This document shows positions 32,411 to 42,013 of a DNA stretch of 64,000 nt, piece by piece. This stretch comes from JAJRXG01 sp964640065. GTDB taxonomy: Bacteria; Bacteroidota; Bacteroidia; Chitinophagales; Saprospiraceae. Below the pieces are notes generated by a model. It searched no databases and was not told where the DNA came from. It saw only the letters and a program-made list of their open reading frames with translations. Location of the stretch: positions 11,310-75,309 of the forward strand of contig CAZXIE010000002.1 in assembly GCA_964640065.1 (NCBI GenBank). The letters run 5' to 3'. Every line of letters begins with the position of its first letter. Position 1 is the first letter of the stretch. The position numbers and the translations under genes are program-made.

Positions 32411-35068
32411 ATGAAAAGGTTCTTTTGGATCCTCTTTGTTTTACTTCCTGTCTTCCTTCAAGCCCAGGAAATACCTGTGACTTGGTCTATCGACGCCAAG
32501 CATGTCGAGGGTTCTACCTATGATCTGGTTTTTGTAGCCGACATAGACAACGGGTGGAACGTTTATTCGCAATTCATAGAAGAAGGTGGTCCGATTGCCA
32601 CATCGGTTACTTATGAGTCAGAAGGACATAAACTATTGGGTAAAGCCCAAGAGACGGGAGATAAAAAGGCGGGCTTAGACCCCATTTTTGAAATGGAACT
32701 TGCCAAGTTCACCGCTAAAAAGCCCTATACTATCATTCAAAGGATAGATGCTGGTTCCGCAAAAAATGTATCTGGATATCTCACATTTATGGCTTGCGAT
32801 GATAGTCATTGCATCCCACCCACTGATGTAGATTTTTCCCTAGCCATGAAAGCTTCATCAGGTGGCGAAGATCGAGCTGCTGTGGCACCTACCACCTCTC
32901 CGGATCAAACAACTGCAGCTATAGCTACAAAGGAAGTCGTACAGCCAACTAAAGAAAAAACTGCTGTTGCCCCTCAAAAAGGCAATGTTCAGAAACAAGC
33001 ACTCGCATCAACTCCTATGGCTGATGACAAGTCGCTAGCATGGATCAAGATAAAAGATGAAGAGTCTCCAATCAACTGGTCCTATGCAGTTACTCCTCTT
33101 TCAGAAGATAAATTCAAGGTCTTTTATAAGGCAGATATAGATAAGGGTTGGACAGTATATTCTCAGCACTTAGCAGATGGAGGGCCCGTACCAACTTCTT
33201 TAACTTATGACCAGAAGGTTTCTTCTGAAAACAATGAGGAAAAGGGCTATAAGAAAGAAGGTATAGATCCTGTTTTTGAGATCAACGTGGTAAAGTATCT
33301 CGCTAAGGAGCCTTTTATCATATCAGAGATCATCACTTCGAAAGAGGATAAAATTACGGGTTACCTAACTTATATGGCATGTGATGACAGTAAGTGTCTT
33401 CCGCCTACAGATGTCAACTTTGGTTTTGATCTATCCTCAGGTATAGCTTTTAATACATCAGATGATTCATCAGATGATATAGCCCTAACTGACAATGACC
33501 AATCAGTCTCCGCCGCAGGTCTCATCGCAGCCATCAAAGGAGGTGGTAAAATCGATCAAACACGAGAGAAGCTTCGGGAGACTCATGCTGAACCCTTATC
33601 CTCTTGTGGAAATGAGGGCGAAAGACAAACAGGATTGTCATGGATGTTCATATTTGGATTTTTAGGAGGGCTACTTGCTCTTTTAACACCATGTGTTTTT
33701 CCTATCATACCTATGACCGTGAGTTTTTTCACTAAAGACACAAAAAGAAAAGGATGGGTTAGTGGTCTCATTTATGGCGCTTCTATAGTCGTTATATATG
33801 TTACTATAGGTCTTCTTATAACAGCACTATTTGGTGAAGAGGCTCTTAACTCACTTTCCACTAGTTGGATCGCTAATACCCTGTTCTTTATCATCTTCGT
33901 CTTTTTCGCATTTTCATTCTTTGGCTTTTATGAGTTAACGCTTCCAAGTTCATGGACTACAAAAAGTGATAAGATGGCCGATAAAGGAGGCTTACTAGGT
34001 ATCTTCTTCATGGCCTTTACTTTAGCACTTGTCTCATTTTCTTGTACTGGTCCCATTATCGGAGCAGCACTTGTAGAATCAGCTTCTAGTCAAGTAGGAC
34101 CATTTATAGTGATGCTCGGCTTTTCATTGGGGCTTGCGATACCTTTCGGTCTTTTCGCTGCATTTCCAGCTTGGCTTAATAGTTTGCCACAATCTGGAGG
34201 CTGGATGAACTCTGTTAAAGTCACTCTTGGATTCATAGAACTTGCTTTAGCATTCAAATTTTTAACTGTTGCAGATCTAACAAGTCACTGGGGTTTGTTG
34301 AAGTATGAAGTATTCATCGGCATTTGGATTATCATCGCACTCGCCATGGCTGCTTATGGCTTGGGTTGGCTCAAGTTTCCTCATGATAGCCCACTCAAGA
34401 AGATTAGCACGAGAAGATATGTGTATAGTTTTGCTTCTCTCGCATTTGCAGTATACCTAGGTACAGGGTTTATCTATAACGATGAAATCAAAAGTTATAA
34501 TCCACTAAACTTGATGAGTGGTATTGCACCTCCTACATCTTATAATTTGTTTTTAGATGATCCTAAAGACCTACTTGATACAGATATAAAAACCAAATAT
34601 CCGTCATACGGCAAGTGTGCAAATAACATCAACTGCTTCAAGGACTATTTTGAAGGCATGGCGTATGCTCAAGAAGTAGGCAAACCAATATTTCTTGATC
34701 ATACAGGGCATGGATGTGTTAATTGTAGAAGAACCGAGGATAACATCTGGTCCGATGATCGCATACGAAGTATGCTCAATGACGACTACGTTTTAGTTTC
34801 ACTTTACGTAGACGATAGAGAAAAGCTAGAGAATGTACTAGTGTCGGAAAAGCGCAATAAAAAACTAAGAACGATCGGTAACCGTTGGGCCGATTTTCAA
34901 ATTGTGAATTTTGATCAGATCACCCAGCCTCTTTATGTCATGGTTACGCCAGAAGAAGAAGTCATGACAGAACCAAGAGAATATAAGGAGGGCGTCGAAG
35001 ACTACTTCAAGTACCTTTCTTGTGGTCTTGAAACCTTCAGAAAGAACGCAGGTAACTCCGGATTGTAA
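32411..35068 (+). CDS. dsbD: DsbD-family thiol-disulfide interchange protein with duplicated N-terminal domain
   Basis: This 885-residue protein passes electrons from cytoplasmic thioredoxin across the inner membrane to periplasmic thiol proteins. It has a signal peptide (to about LQAQ), then two nDsbD-like immunoglobulin domains, each ending with ACDDSxCxPPTDV (about residues 128-141 and 325-337). They are separated by an Ala/Thr/Lys-rich linker. The membrane core begins with LLALLTPCVFPIIPMTVSFF and includes a second channel cysteine in SFSCTGPIIG. The C-terminal thioredoxin domain has C769-V-N-C772. The normal family has one N-terminal domain, so the duplication is unusual. Confidence 0.93.
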   Translation: MKRFFWILFVLLPVFLQAQEIPVTWSIDAKHVEGSTYDLVFVADIDNGWNVYSQFIEEGGPIATSVTYESEGHKLLGKAQETGDKKAGLDPIFEMELAKFTAKKPYTIIQRIDAGSAKNVSGYLTFMACDDSHCIPPTDVDFSLAMKASSGGEDRAAVAPTTSPDQTTAAIATKEVVQPTKEKTAVAPQKGNVQKQALASTPMADDKSLAWIKIKDEESPINWSYAVTPLSEDKFKVFYKADIDKGWTVYSQHLADGGPVPTSLTYDQKVSSENNEEKGYKKEGIDPVFEINVVKYLAKEPFIISEIITSKEDKITGYLTYMACDDSKCLPPTDVNFGFDLSSGIAFNTSDDSSDDIALTDNDQSVSAAGLIAAIKGGGKIDQTREKLRETHAEPLSSCGNEGERQTGLSWMFIFGFLGGLLALLTPCVFPIIPMTVSFFTKDTKRKGWVSGLIYGASIVVIYVTIGLLITALFGEEALNSLSTSWIANTLFFIIFVFFAFSFFGFYELTLPSSWTTKSDKMADKGGLLGIFFMAFTLALVSFSCTGPIIGAALVESASSQVGPFIVMLGFSLGLAIPFGLFAAFPAWLNSLPQSGGWMNSVKVTLGFIELALAFKFLTVADLTSHWGLLKYEVFIGIWIIIALAMAAYGLGWLKFPHDSPLKKISTRRYVYSFASLAFAVYLGTGFIYNDEIKSYNPLNLMSGIAPPTSYNLFLDDPKDLLDTDIKTKYPSYGKCANNINCFKDYFEGMAYAQEVGKPIFLDHTGHGCVNCRRTEDNIWSDDRIRSMLNDDYVLVSLYVDDREKLENVLVSEKRNKKLRTIGNRWADFQIVNFDQITQPLYVMVTPEEEVMTEPREYKEGVEDYFKYLSCGLETFRKNAGNSGL

Positions 35069-35072
35069 AAGA

Positions 35073-36530
35073 CTAATTTAGAAAATCAATCTTTACAATA
35101 TTCACTGTAAAGCTTTTCTGACTTGGCACGATAAGCTCCGTAGAAGATATCTGACGAGCATCTGCAAATCTTAGTTTGAGATCTTGATACTCCGTACTTA
35201 ACACACTCGATCTCTTGTAATTTCCACCACCATCGAGTATATATTCGCTGACTGTACTATTCGTCTTAATTTCATCATTATAGATAAGTCGAAGTCTACT
35301 AGGCGTTAGAAAAGGAAAGAAAGACGAGAATATTCCATTATCATTTTGTGAAAACTGCTTTTTATAAAACACCTGAGACCATTCTTCCTCTACATTTTCG
35401 TCTAAAGAAATCAATACTAGGTCATCTCGATAGTGATCAGACCAAGCACCATTTCCACCAAAGTTATTAGGATTACCTACAGATGAATTTATCGCGAAGC
35501 CCGTTCCATTTGCTGATCGTCTTGTTACATCATATGCTACTTCAAAAGCGATAAGAGCTGATGCGTCCTGCTTCCAGATTACTTCTGAGACTACAAAGTT
35601 TTCCATTCGCCCTCTGTGCTTATCGCCATATAGTTCGAAGTATAGTTCATTAGCAAAAGGAATGAGCTCAAATGATCTGGCAGAAAGAGAAGATCTATCG
35701 CCAGTCAACCAAAAATAACCTGTGCTTTCATCTTGTCTTTTCTCATCATAGAGCCCTGCTATACCGATCAATTTTTGTTGGTTATTGATAGATAGAAAGA
35801 GGTCTTGGCAAACTATGTCTTCTAGAGGTATGATTATTTCTTCAACCGTACTTGCTGATTGCGAGAAGATAAAAAGACTTGCTGTATGGGCCTTTTTTAC
35901 ATTTTTAAAATTATTGATCTGTGTTAGCATATAAAAGAATCCGTCATCATCCACCTTAAAGTCATAGACATCATCATAAAGATTGCTATTAGTGAAAATG
36001 TAATCTTGATCATTGATAAGTTCTCTTTTATTGAGATCTATGGTAATCACCCTGATCTTATCTCTATCATCTATAGAGTATAATGCAAGAATGCTCTCAT
36101 CTTCTGATTCTATGGATTCAAAGTTCAGACCCTTAAATTTCTTTTCTCTTTTGGAGATGACAACAGAGTCTGTTCTGACAGCACCTTGATCAAAAAAATC
36201 AAGCTTGATAATATCATCTCCTTCATACCTATAGCCATAAGTAATCGCGAAAGCTGTGTCTAGATTAGAAACCTCATATAGAAAACATCGTTTCTCGTCC
36301 AGATTGATCTGACGCTCACTCTGATAAACTAGATCATTATCGTAAAGCAGCACACTTCGTTCAGGGCCTTTTTCTTTGAAAAAAAGAATTCTATCCTGTA
36401 TTCTTCCCACGATGTCATAGGATATGGTATTACGAACGCTGATATTAGGTGAAACCGTAACTGTCTGGCTCTTCACGTCCGAATTAGACAGAAAAGATAT
36501 CATCAATAAAAAAAGGATAGTCGTGCGCAT
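35073..36530 (-). CDS. Secreted protein of unknown function
   Basis: The 485-residue protein has a clear Sec signal peptide (MRTTILFLLMISFLSNS, cleavage near KSQ). I recognise no family. The body alternates short hydrophobic strands with Asp/Glu-rich turns (ILALYSIDDRDKIRVITIDL, YDDVYDFKVDDDGFFYMLTQ), a pattern that suggests a beta-propeller-like periplasmic or outer-membrane-associated protein. There is no type IX sorting domain and no lipobox. It lies 62 bp downstream of parE on the same strand and ends four bases from the dsbD stop, leaving no room for a terminator between the convergent genes. Confidence 0.75.
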   Translation of the reverse strand: MRTTILFLLMISFLSNSDVKSQTVTVSPNISVRNTISYDIVGRIQDRILFFKEKGPERSVLLYDNDLVYQSERQINLDEKRCFLYEVSNLDTAFAITYGYRYEGDDIIKLDFFDQGAVRTDSVVISKREKKFKGLNFESIESEDESILALYSIDDRDKIRVITIDLNKRELINDQDYIFTNSNLYDDVYDFKVDDDGFFYMLTQINNFKNVKKAHTASLFIFSQSASTVEEIIIPLEDIVCQDLFLSINNQQKLIGIAGLYDEKRQDESTGYFWLTGDRSSLSARSFELIPFANELYFELYGDKHRGRMENFVVSEVIWKQDASALIAFEVAYDVTRRSANGTGFAINSSVGNPNNFGGNGAWSDHYRDDLVLISLDENVEEEWSQVFYKKQFSQNDNGIFSSFFPFLTPSRLRLIYNDEIKTNSTVSEYILDGGGNYKRSSVLSTEYQDLKLRFADARQISSTELIVPSQKSFTVNIVKIDFLN

Positions 36531-36592
36531 TAACTAAATATAGATCAAATACTATAACTAGTACGTCGCACACGCCTATTGTGTTGTAGTTT

Positions 36593-38503
36593 TTAATCTG
36601 CTAAGACAGGCTTCGTTGTTTCTGGGCTTTCTTCAGATACTTCTTCTATGTCTTCTCCATCAACATCTAAGAGCTCAACCTTGAGATTATCGATGATAAA
36701 CTTTTGTCTGTCTGGAGTATTCTTACCCATGTAGTAACCTAGGATATCATCGATATCATTATTACTACTCAGAAAAACTGGTTCTAGCTTGATGTCTTCT
36801 CCTATAAATCCGCCAAACTCATTAGGAGAGATCTCTCCTAGTCCCTTAAATCTTGTAATCTCGGCTTTACCTCGAAGCTTCTGTATAGCTTCTGTCTTTT
36901 CTTTCTCTGAGTAACAATAGAAAGTTTGTTTTTTATCTCTAACCCTAAAGAGCGGAGTCTCTAGTATATAAAGGTGGCCTTGCTTAACTAGCTCAGGAAA
37001 GAACTGTAAAAAGAAGGTGAGTAGTAGTAACCTGATGTGCATGCCATCGACGTCTGCATCCGTGGCTACTACAACCTTGTTGTATCGTAGACCATCGATC
37101 CCATCTTCTATGTTGAGAGCGTGCTGAAGAAGGTTAAACTCCTCGTTTTGATAGACGATCTTCTTCGTCATGTTGAAGCAGTTCAGGGGTTTTCCTCGCA
37201 AACTAAAAACTGCTTGGGTTTGTACATTTCTTGCTTTGGTGATGGATCCGCTAGCACTATCTCCCTCAGTTATGAAGATCATAGTATCGAGAGCTCCTTC
37301 TTTTTTCTTCTTATCGTTAAAGTGAAGCCGGCAGTCCCTTAGCTTCTTGTTATGGAGGTTCGCTTTTTTGGCTCTTTCATTCGCGAGCTTCTTAACACCC
37401 GCTATCTCTTTTCTCTCTCTTTCGGATTGTTGGATCCTCTTCTGCAGCGCCTTAGCTGTATCAGGATTTCTATGTAGGAAGTTATCCACTTCCCTCTTGA
37501 CAAAATCCATGATAAAGGTTCTCATCGTAGCTCCTTCTGGCGCTACATGGGTGGACCCTAGTTTTGTCTTTGTTTGAGATTCGAATACTGGTTCTTCGAC
37601 TCTCACACTTATCGCTCCTATGATAGCTGTTTGTATATCACGAGCATCATAACTTTTACCATAGTGATCTCTAATCGTTTTTACGATGGCCTCTCTGAAA
37701 GCTGAAAGGTGTGTTCCTCCTTGTGTTGTGTTTTGCCCATTGACGAAGGAGTAGTACTCTTCTCCGTATTGACTAGCATGTGTAAGAGCGATCTCTATAT
37801 CATCTCCTTTGAGGTGGATGATAGGGTAGCGATTAGTCTCCTTATTTGTTTTGTTCTTGAGAAGGTCTAACAATCCATCTTTTGAGTAGATGGTCTTCTT
37901 GTTAAACCTAAGTTTAAGGCCTGCATTGAGATAGGCGTAATTCCAAAGTTGGTTTTCTATGTACTCCGATCTATAGCGATAGTTTTTAAAAATCGAACGA
38001 TCAGGCTTGAATCTGATGATAGTCCCATTACTCTCTTTACTCTTAGCTATCCGTGACTCTTTGATGAGTTCCCCTTGATTAAAAAGAGCTGTCTTTGTTT
38101 TTCCTTCTCTGACTGCCTGAACTGTAAACTCATCAGAAAGAGCATTGACTGCTTTCGTTCCTACTCCGTTCAACCCTACAGATTTCTTGAAGGCCTTAGA
38201 GTCGTACTTACCTCCAGTATTAATCTTGGATACACAGTCTACGACTTTACCAAGAGGTATTCCTCTTCCAAAATCCCTAACCTCTACTTCTCCCTCTTGT
38301 ACACTGATCAGTAGTTCTTTTCCATATCCCATAACATACTCATCGATTGAGTTGTCTATGATTTCCTTAATCAAGACATAGATGCCATCATCTTGGGCAG
38401 AACCATCACCAAGCTTCCCGATATACATGCCTGGTCTAAGTCGGATATGCTCTTTCCAGTCTAGAGATCGTATGTTGTCTTCGGTATACTTTACTTCACT
38501 CAT
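36593..38503 (-). CDS. parE: DNA topoisomerase IV subunit B
   Basis: This is the ATPase subunit of the chromosome-decatenating type IIA topoisomerase (636 residues). The N-terminal sequence DWKEHIRLRPGMYIGKLGDG is the Bacteroidota ParE form rather than GyrB. The GHKL ATPase motifs EIIDNSIDE, VRDFGRGIP and VGLNGVGTKAVNAL are intact. The Toprim domain carries ITEGDSASGS, RGKPLNCF and the metal-binding DADVDGMHI. The acidic C-terminal tail contains no known motif. ParC would normally be expected next to it in this phylum, but downstream lies an unknown secreted protein. A consensus promoter is visible upstream. Confidence 0.96.
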   Translation of the reverse strand: MSEVKYTEDNIRSLDWKEHIRLRPGMYIGKLGDGSAQDDGIYVLIKEIIDNSIDEYVMGYGKELLISVQEGEVEVRDFGRGIPLGKVVDCVSKINTGGKYDSKAFKKSVGLNGVGTKAVNALSDEFTVQAVREGKTKTALFNQGELIKESRIAKSKESNGTIIRFKPDRSIFKNYRYRSEYIENQLWNYAYLNAGLKLRFNKKTIYSKDGLLDLLKNKTNKETNRYPIIHLKGDDIEIALTHASQYGEEYYSFVNGQNTTQGGTHLSAFREAIVKTIRDHYGKSYDARDIQTAIIGAISVRVEEPVFESQTKTKLGSTHVAPEGATMRTFIMDFVKREVDNFLHRNPDTAKALQKRIQQSERERKEIAGVKKLANERAKKANLHNKKLRDCRLHFNDKKKKEGALDTMIFITEGDSASGSITKARNVQTQAVFSLRGKPLNCFNMTKKIVYQNEEFNLLQHALNIEDGIDGLRYNKVVVATDADVDGMHIRLLLLTFFLQFFPELVKQGHLYILETPLFRVRDKKQTFYCYSEKEKTEAIQKLRGKAEITRFKGLGEISPNEFGGFIGEDIKLEPVFLSSNNDIDDILGYYMGKNTPDRQKFIIDNLKVELLDVDGEDIEEVSEESPETTKPVLAD

Positions 38504-38566
38504 ATATCACTTGACGAAATTATCTAAATTGTTATAGTCACTAATTCAAAGAGTTATAATACAAAA

Positions 38567-38597
38567 CAAAGGTAAAAAAGATACATCTTTGTGACAA
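38567..38597 (-). promoter_or_regulatory. Consensus promoter of parE
   Basis: The minus strand carries TTG at 38597-38595 and an exact -7 box TACCTTTG at 38574-38567, 21 bases apart. The -7 box lies 64 bases before the parE ATG. It is the best two-part Bacteroidota sigma-70 promoter I see in the window. Confidence 0.65.
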
Positions 38598-38669
38598 TTA
38601 CAAGTATACAAGAACATCATTTACCTTGAGTGGTCTTTAGATCATAAATCTTGTAATAACACAGTATAA

Positions 38670-39218
38670 ATGGTACTCGACATAATAGCAGCACTGCTCA
38701 TCGCCTATGGATTTTATCGCGGCTTCTCCAAGGGGCTAATTGATACGGTTGTAGACGTTATGTCTATCCTCATAGGTTTGGTCATAGCTTTTGCTTTCTC
38801 TCCGACGCTGATTACCTTCCTTCAAGAGAAGGTAAATATCAATGGTGGAATAGAATTTGTCCTCGGCTTCTTAATCGTCTTTTTTGCGGTTATGCTTACC
38901 CTTCGGTTTATCGCGGATAAGATGGAGTCTCTTCTTAAAGCAACCAATACCAACTTTATCAATCAGATAGCTGGTGGAGCTTTGTTGGGCTTTGTGGTTG
39001 CCTTCATAGTCGGTGTTATCCTTGCTATGTTGACTAATCTCAATGTGATAAACCCAGAGTACGCAAGTACTTCTACACTCTACGAATATTTGATCGACGT
39101 GAGAGATGACGGCGGTTGGATTATCGATAAGTTCAAGACGATCTTTTCTGATTTCTGGGGAAAATTCACCGAGACGGTAAATACAGCAAAGGAATCAATG
39201 GAATCCAAGCAACTATAG
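38670..39218 (+). CDS. CvpA family membrane protein
   Basis: The 182-residue inner-membrane protein has four hydrophobic helices (about 2-20, 26-48, 63-84 and 98-122) and the family pattern DIIAALLIAYGFYRGFSKGLIDTV at the N-terminus. CvpA proteins were first linked to colicin V production and affect purF operons and envelope functions in enterobacteria, but their biochemical role is unclear. It is divergent from parE. Its TAG stop overlaps the TAG of the convergent sulfotransferase in the palindrome CTATAG at 39213-39218. Confidence 0.88.
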   Translation: MVLDIIAALLIAYGFYRGFSKGLIDTVVDVMSILIGLVIAFAFSPTLITFLQEKVNINGGIEFVLGFLIVFFAVMLTLRFIADKMESLLKATNTNFINQIAGGALLGFVVAFIVGVILAMLTNLNVINPEYASTSTLYEYLIDVRDDGGWIIDKFKTIFSDFWGKFTETVNTAKESMESKQL

Positions 39219-40475
39219 CATGTGGCTATAGCGGTCGTAGTAAAATCCAAACTGCTTTTCGATATCTGCATCAGAAAGTCCATAGTCAGCTAGACTATAC
39301 ACATGCTTTCCGTATTTGTTTTTACGGTGTTCTGCATAATAGTCTTCAGCAGCTTTGGTGTGCTTAGACGTCCACTTGAGGTCGAGCTCTTCATATATCC
39401 TTCGCGCTACGACAAAAGGATTTTTCACTAGGTCTTTATAGCGAATATCTATGAACTGATCTTGGTGTGACTGCTTATAGACTTCACACTTCTCTACGAG
39501 TCTTTTGTTTTTTCGCATCCAGTGTCGACCGATCTCATCTGGTACACTGTGTGGTTGAAACATCTTCTTAGCATAGTGCATCATGCTACAGTAACTCGCC
39601 ATCGTTTCTTTTGGATCGCGATGCATGTGTATGATCTTGGTATCAGGAAAGACCGTATTAAAGTCATCTAGATATTCCATGTGGTGAGGACTCTTCAAAA
39701 GCAAATAATGCTGAGATGGTTCTCGCCACAGAAGTAACTGCAACCACATTTTAAGATCATTATAAGCTGGTTTTTGATCTTGTTGCTCAAGCCATCGACT
39801 ATAGTTCGGAACCTCGAAGACAGCTTCAAGTATGCTACTCATAAAGCAGTGCTCCAATAGGACTACTTCTTCATCAAGACTATTATGATCTAATGAGTGT
39901 ATCGCCTTAAAGTCTGGATTGATATAGTTGAGCGCCTTGTGACCAAACCATGATAGTTTTTTGCCGTGGTACTTTTTCTTATCACTGGTTGGGACGGGAT
40001 TGACTATCTCCCAAGACATCACTCCCCTGAACTCAGGTAAAGACCCTAGCAACCTTTGCATAAAGGTGGTCCCCGTCCTTTGTAGCCCTGTGATGAGTAC
40101 TGCTGGTGGAAGATCTTTCTTTATGGTTGAATCTTTTTTGATCCAGTGCTGCGCCCAAAGGCGGTTTTGGAGGTTTTGAACCACCTTTTGCTCATATAGA
40201 AAAGCGCCTAAGGGATGAAACGTTGTATTAGCATTGATATCATCAAAAGCAACTTGCATAGGCTTTCGCCAGAAGTCAGTCCCAAAATCAACAAGACCTG
40301 TCTTCTCTTGGGCCCTTCGGATCAGAGATTCTATCTCTAACTTTTTATCCTTATAACCATGGAGAACCTTGTTAGCTACGCGCACACCAAAGGGAAAGTC
40401 AAACTCTTTCTTCGTGCTTTGATTGTCACGAGCCTGAAGAGCTTGAGGTAATACATATGCTCGCGTATCCGCCAT
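39213..40475 (-). CDS. Sulfotransferase family protein
   Basis: The 420-residue protein is predicted to be PAPS-dependent. The P-loop-like 5'-phosphosulfate site is GLQRTGTTF at residues 130-138, and the 3'-phosphate site is HMHRDPKETMASYCS in the middle. It belongs to the longer Sulfotransfer_3-like group often annotated in marine bacteria, not to the group of the gene at 2292. The roughly 120-residue N-terminal extension is helical. It follows dapD by one base, so it is co-transcribed with the cell-wall gene. The acceptor is unknown; a lipid, glycan or small metabolite is possible. Confidence 0.86.
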   Translation of the reverse strand: MADTRAYVLPQALQARDNQSTKKEFDFPFGVRVANKVLHGYKDKKLEIESLIRRAQEKTGLVDFGTDFWRKPMQVAFDDINANTTFHPLGAFLYEQKVVQNLQNRLWAQHWIKKDSTIKKDLPPAVLITGLQRTGTTFMQRLLGSLPEFRGVMSWEIVNPVPTSDKKKYHGKKLSWFGHKALNYINPDFKAIHSLDHNSLDEEVVLLEHCFMSSILEAVFEVPNYSRWLEQQDQKPAYNDLKMWLQLLLWREPSQHYLLLKSPHHMEYLDDFNTVFPDTKIIHMHRDPKETMASYCSMMHYAKKMFQPHSVPDEIGRHWMRKNKRLVEKCEVYKQSHQDQFIDIRYKDLVKNPFVVARRIYEELDLKWTSKHTKAAEDYYAEHRKNKYGKHVYSLADYGLSDADIEKQFGFYYDRYSHML

Positions 40476-40476
40476 A

Positions 40477-41292
40477 TTATACAGCTACATTATATTCTCT
40501 GAGGGCATCGTTAAGAGAGACTTTTTTATCTGTTGACTCTTTTCTCTGCCCGATTATTAAAGCACAATTTACATTATATGAGCCTGCTGCAAATTCTTTT
40601 GTATAACTCCCCGGTATAACGACACTTCTTGAAGGTACATATCCTCTGTAAGTAACTGGCTCAGCTCCTGTCACATCTATGATCCTAGTTGACTGCGTTA
40701 TGACCACTCCTGCTCCTATGACAGACTCTTTTTCTATACGTACACCTTCCACGATGATACATCTCGATCCTATGAAGCAGTTATCCTCTATGATAGTCGG
40801 TGTCGCTTGTAGTGGTTCTAGTACTCCTCCGATACCTACACCTCCGCTAAGATGAACATGCCTACCTATCTGACCGCATGATCCCACTGTAGCCCATGTG
40901 TCTACCATCGTCCCTGATCCAACCCAAGCTCCTATGTTCACATAGCTTGGCATCATGATAACACCTGACTCTAAAAAAGCCCCATGACGAGCGATAGCAT
41001 GTGGAACCACTCTGACACCTTTCGCAGCGTAGTCCTTCTTCAAGGGTATTTTATCATGAAATTCGAATGGTCCAACCTCGATCGTTTCCATCTTCTGTAT
41101 GGGAAAGTACAAGACAACCCCTTTCTTAATCCATTCGTGTACGATCCAACCATCATCTGATGGCTCTGCTACTCTGATTTTTCCTTCATCGAGCATAGCT
41201 ACAAGACTCCTCACTGCGTCTTGATACGCGGCTTCCTTTAACAGCTCGCGATTATCCCATGCCTCTTCGATTAGTTTTTTTAACTGATCCAT
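40477..41292 (-). CDS. dapD: 2,3,4,5-tetrahydropyridine-2,6-dicarboxylate N-succinyltransferase
   Basis: DapD adds a succinyl group to tetrahydrodipicolinate in the succinylase branch of lysine and meso-diaminopimelate synthesis. The 271-residue protein has the left-handed beta-helix repeats in VNIGAWVGSGTMVDTWATVG, IGGVLEPLQATPTIIEDNCF and FIGSRCIIVEGV. I chose ATG 41292 (MDQLKKLIEEAWDNR), which matches the usual length. A longer frame extends 46 codons into the upstream gene. It lies 8 bp after the PAP2-like gene. Confidence 0.96.
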   Translation of the reverse strand: MDQLKKLIEEAWDNRELLKEAAYQDAVRSLVAMLDEGKIRVAEPSDDGWIVHEWIKKGVVLYFPIQKMETIEVGPFEFHDKIPLKKDYAAKGVRVVPHAIARHGAFLESGVIMMPSYVNIGAWVGSGTMVDTWATVGSCGQIGRHVHLSGGVGIGGVLEPLQATPTIIEDNCFIGSRCIIVEGVRIEKESVIGAGVVITQSTRIIDVTGAEPVTYRGYVPSRSVVIPGSYTKEFAAGSYNVNCALIIGQRKESTDKKVSLNDALREYNVAV

Positions 41293-41300
41293 ATACCTTT

Positions 41301-41960
41301 TTACATCATGATTCGGTAGGCTATAATCTGAGCTAAAGTGCCCACTAAAAAGCCTCCATATACCTCTTGAGGACGATGTGCTTTGAGATATAGTCTGGAC
41401 GAGCCGACTAGCCCACACACCATAATGCACCCAAGAAGCGCAAAAATAGCAGAAACTCTATACTCTCCTGCCATTCCAAGGTCTATCTCTATATAGCTCT
41501 TCCTAAATGATAAAAGCAACAACCCAAGCGCCACAGCAAGACCAGATGCTCCGACAGCATGTAAGCTGATCTTAGTAAAGTTGTTGATGAAAAAAGCGGC
41601 CCCAACAGCGAGACAAAGACCGAGTGATACAAACCTCAAGCTATCAGGTAAAGCAGCATTATTCAACACATTGATGAAGTACCAGATATAAAGAGACAGT
41701 GTGATGATGAGCGGTATGATCCGATCTTCCCTTTTAGGCATTGTTATCCCTGAGATAAGGTTCAATCCCGCTAACATGGCTATACTAATAGCCGGAAAAA
41801 GCACTAGCATAAAGAAATTCATGATCATCATAGCACCTATAGCCTTAGGTTCCGTTATATAGTAGGCATATCGGTCTATCCAATAGGTCATAGCCACTAA
41901 TATGAATCCCAGAAACAATGGATGAAATACGACTGAAACTATCTTTGCCAATGCTTTCAC
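41301..41960 (-). CDS. PAP2-like integral membrane protein
   Basis: The 219-residue protein has six predicted helices. The last two carry motifs like those of the type 2 phosphatidic acid phosphatase superfamily: SLHAVGASG in place of PSGH and SSRLYLKAHRPQEVYGG in place of SRxxxxxHxxxD. The first (K-x6-RP) motif is not evident, so it may be a degenerate or divergent family member acting on lipid phosphates. The start is GTG at 41960, supported by the conserved N-terminal ISVVFHPLFLGF-type segment. An exact -7 box lies only 4 bases upstream, so the mRNA may be leaderless. Confidence 0.78.
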   Translation of the reverse strand: MKALAKIVSVVFHPLFLGFILVAMTYWIDRYAYYITEPKAIGAMMIMNFFMLVLFPAISIAMLAGLNLISGITMPKREDRIIPLIITLSLYIWYFINVLNNAALPDSLRFVSLGLCLAVGAAFFINNFTKISLHAVGASGLAVALGLLLLSFRKSYIEIDLGMAGEYRVSAIFALLGCIMVCGLVGSSRLYLKAHRPQEVYGGFLVGTLAQIIAYRIMM

Positions 41961-41964
41961 ACTG

Positions 41965-41972
41965 CAAATATA
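41965..41972 (-). promoter_or_regulatory. -7 box TATATTTG directly before a GTG start
   Basis: The minus strand has TATATTTG, four bases, then the GTG of the PAP2-like gene. In Bacteroidota, transcription starts about five bases after this box, so the mRNA would begin at or next to the start codon. The recX gene shows the same geometry. Confidence 0.6.
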
Positions 41973-42013
41973 GACGGTTGTGTATTCTCGGGCTTTTCTA
42001 CGTCTCTATATAG

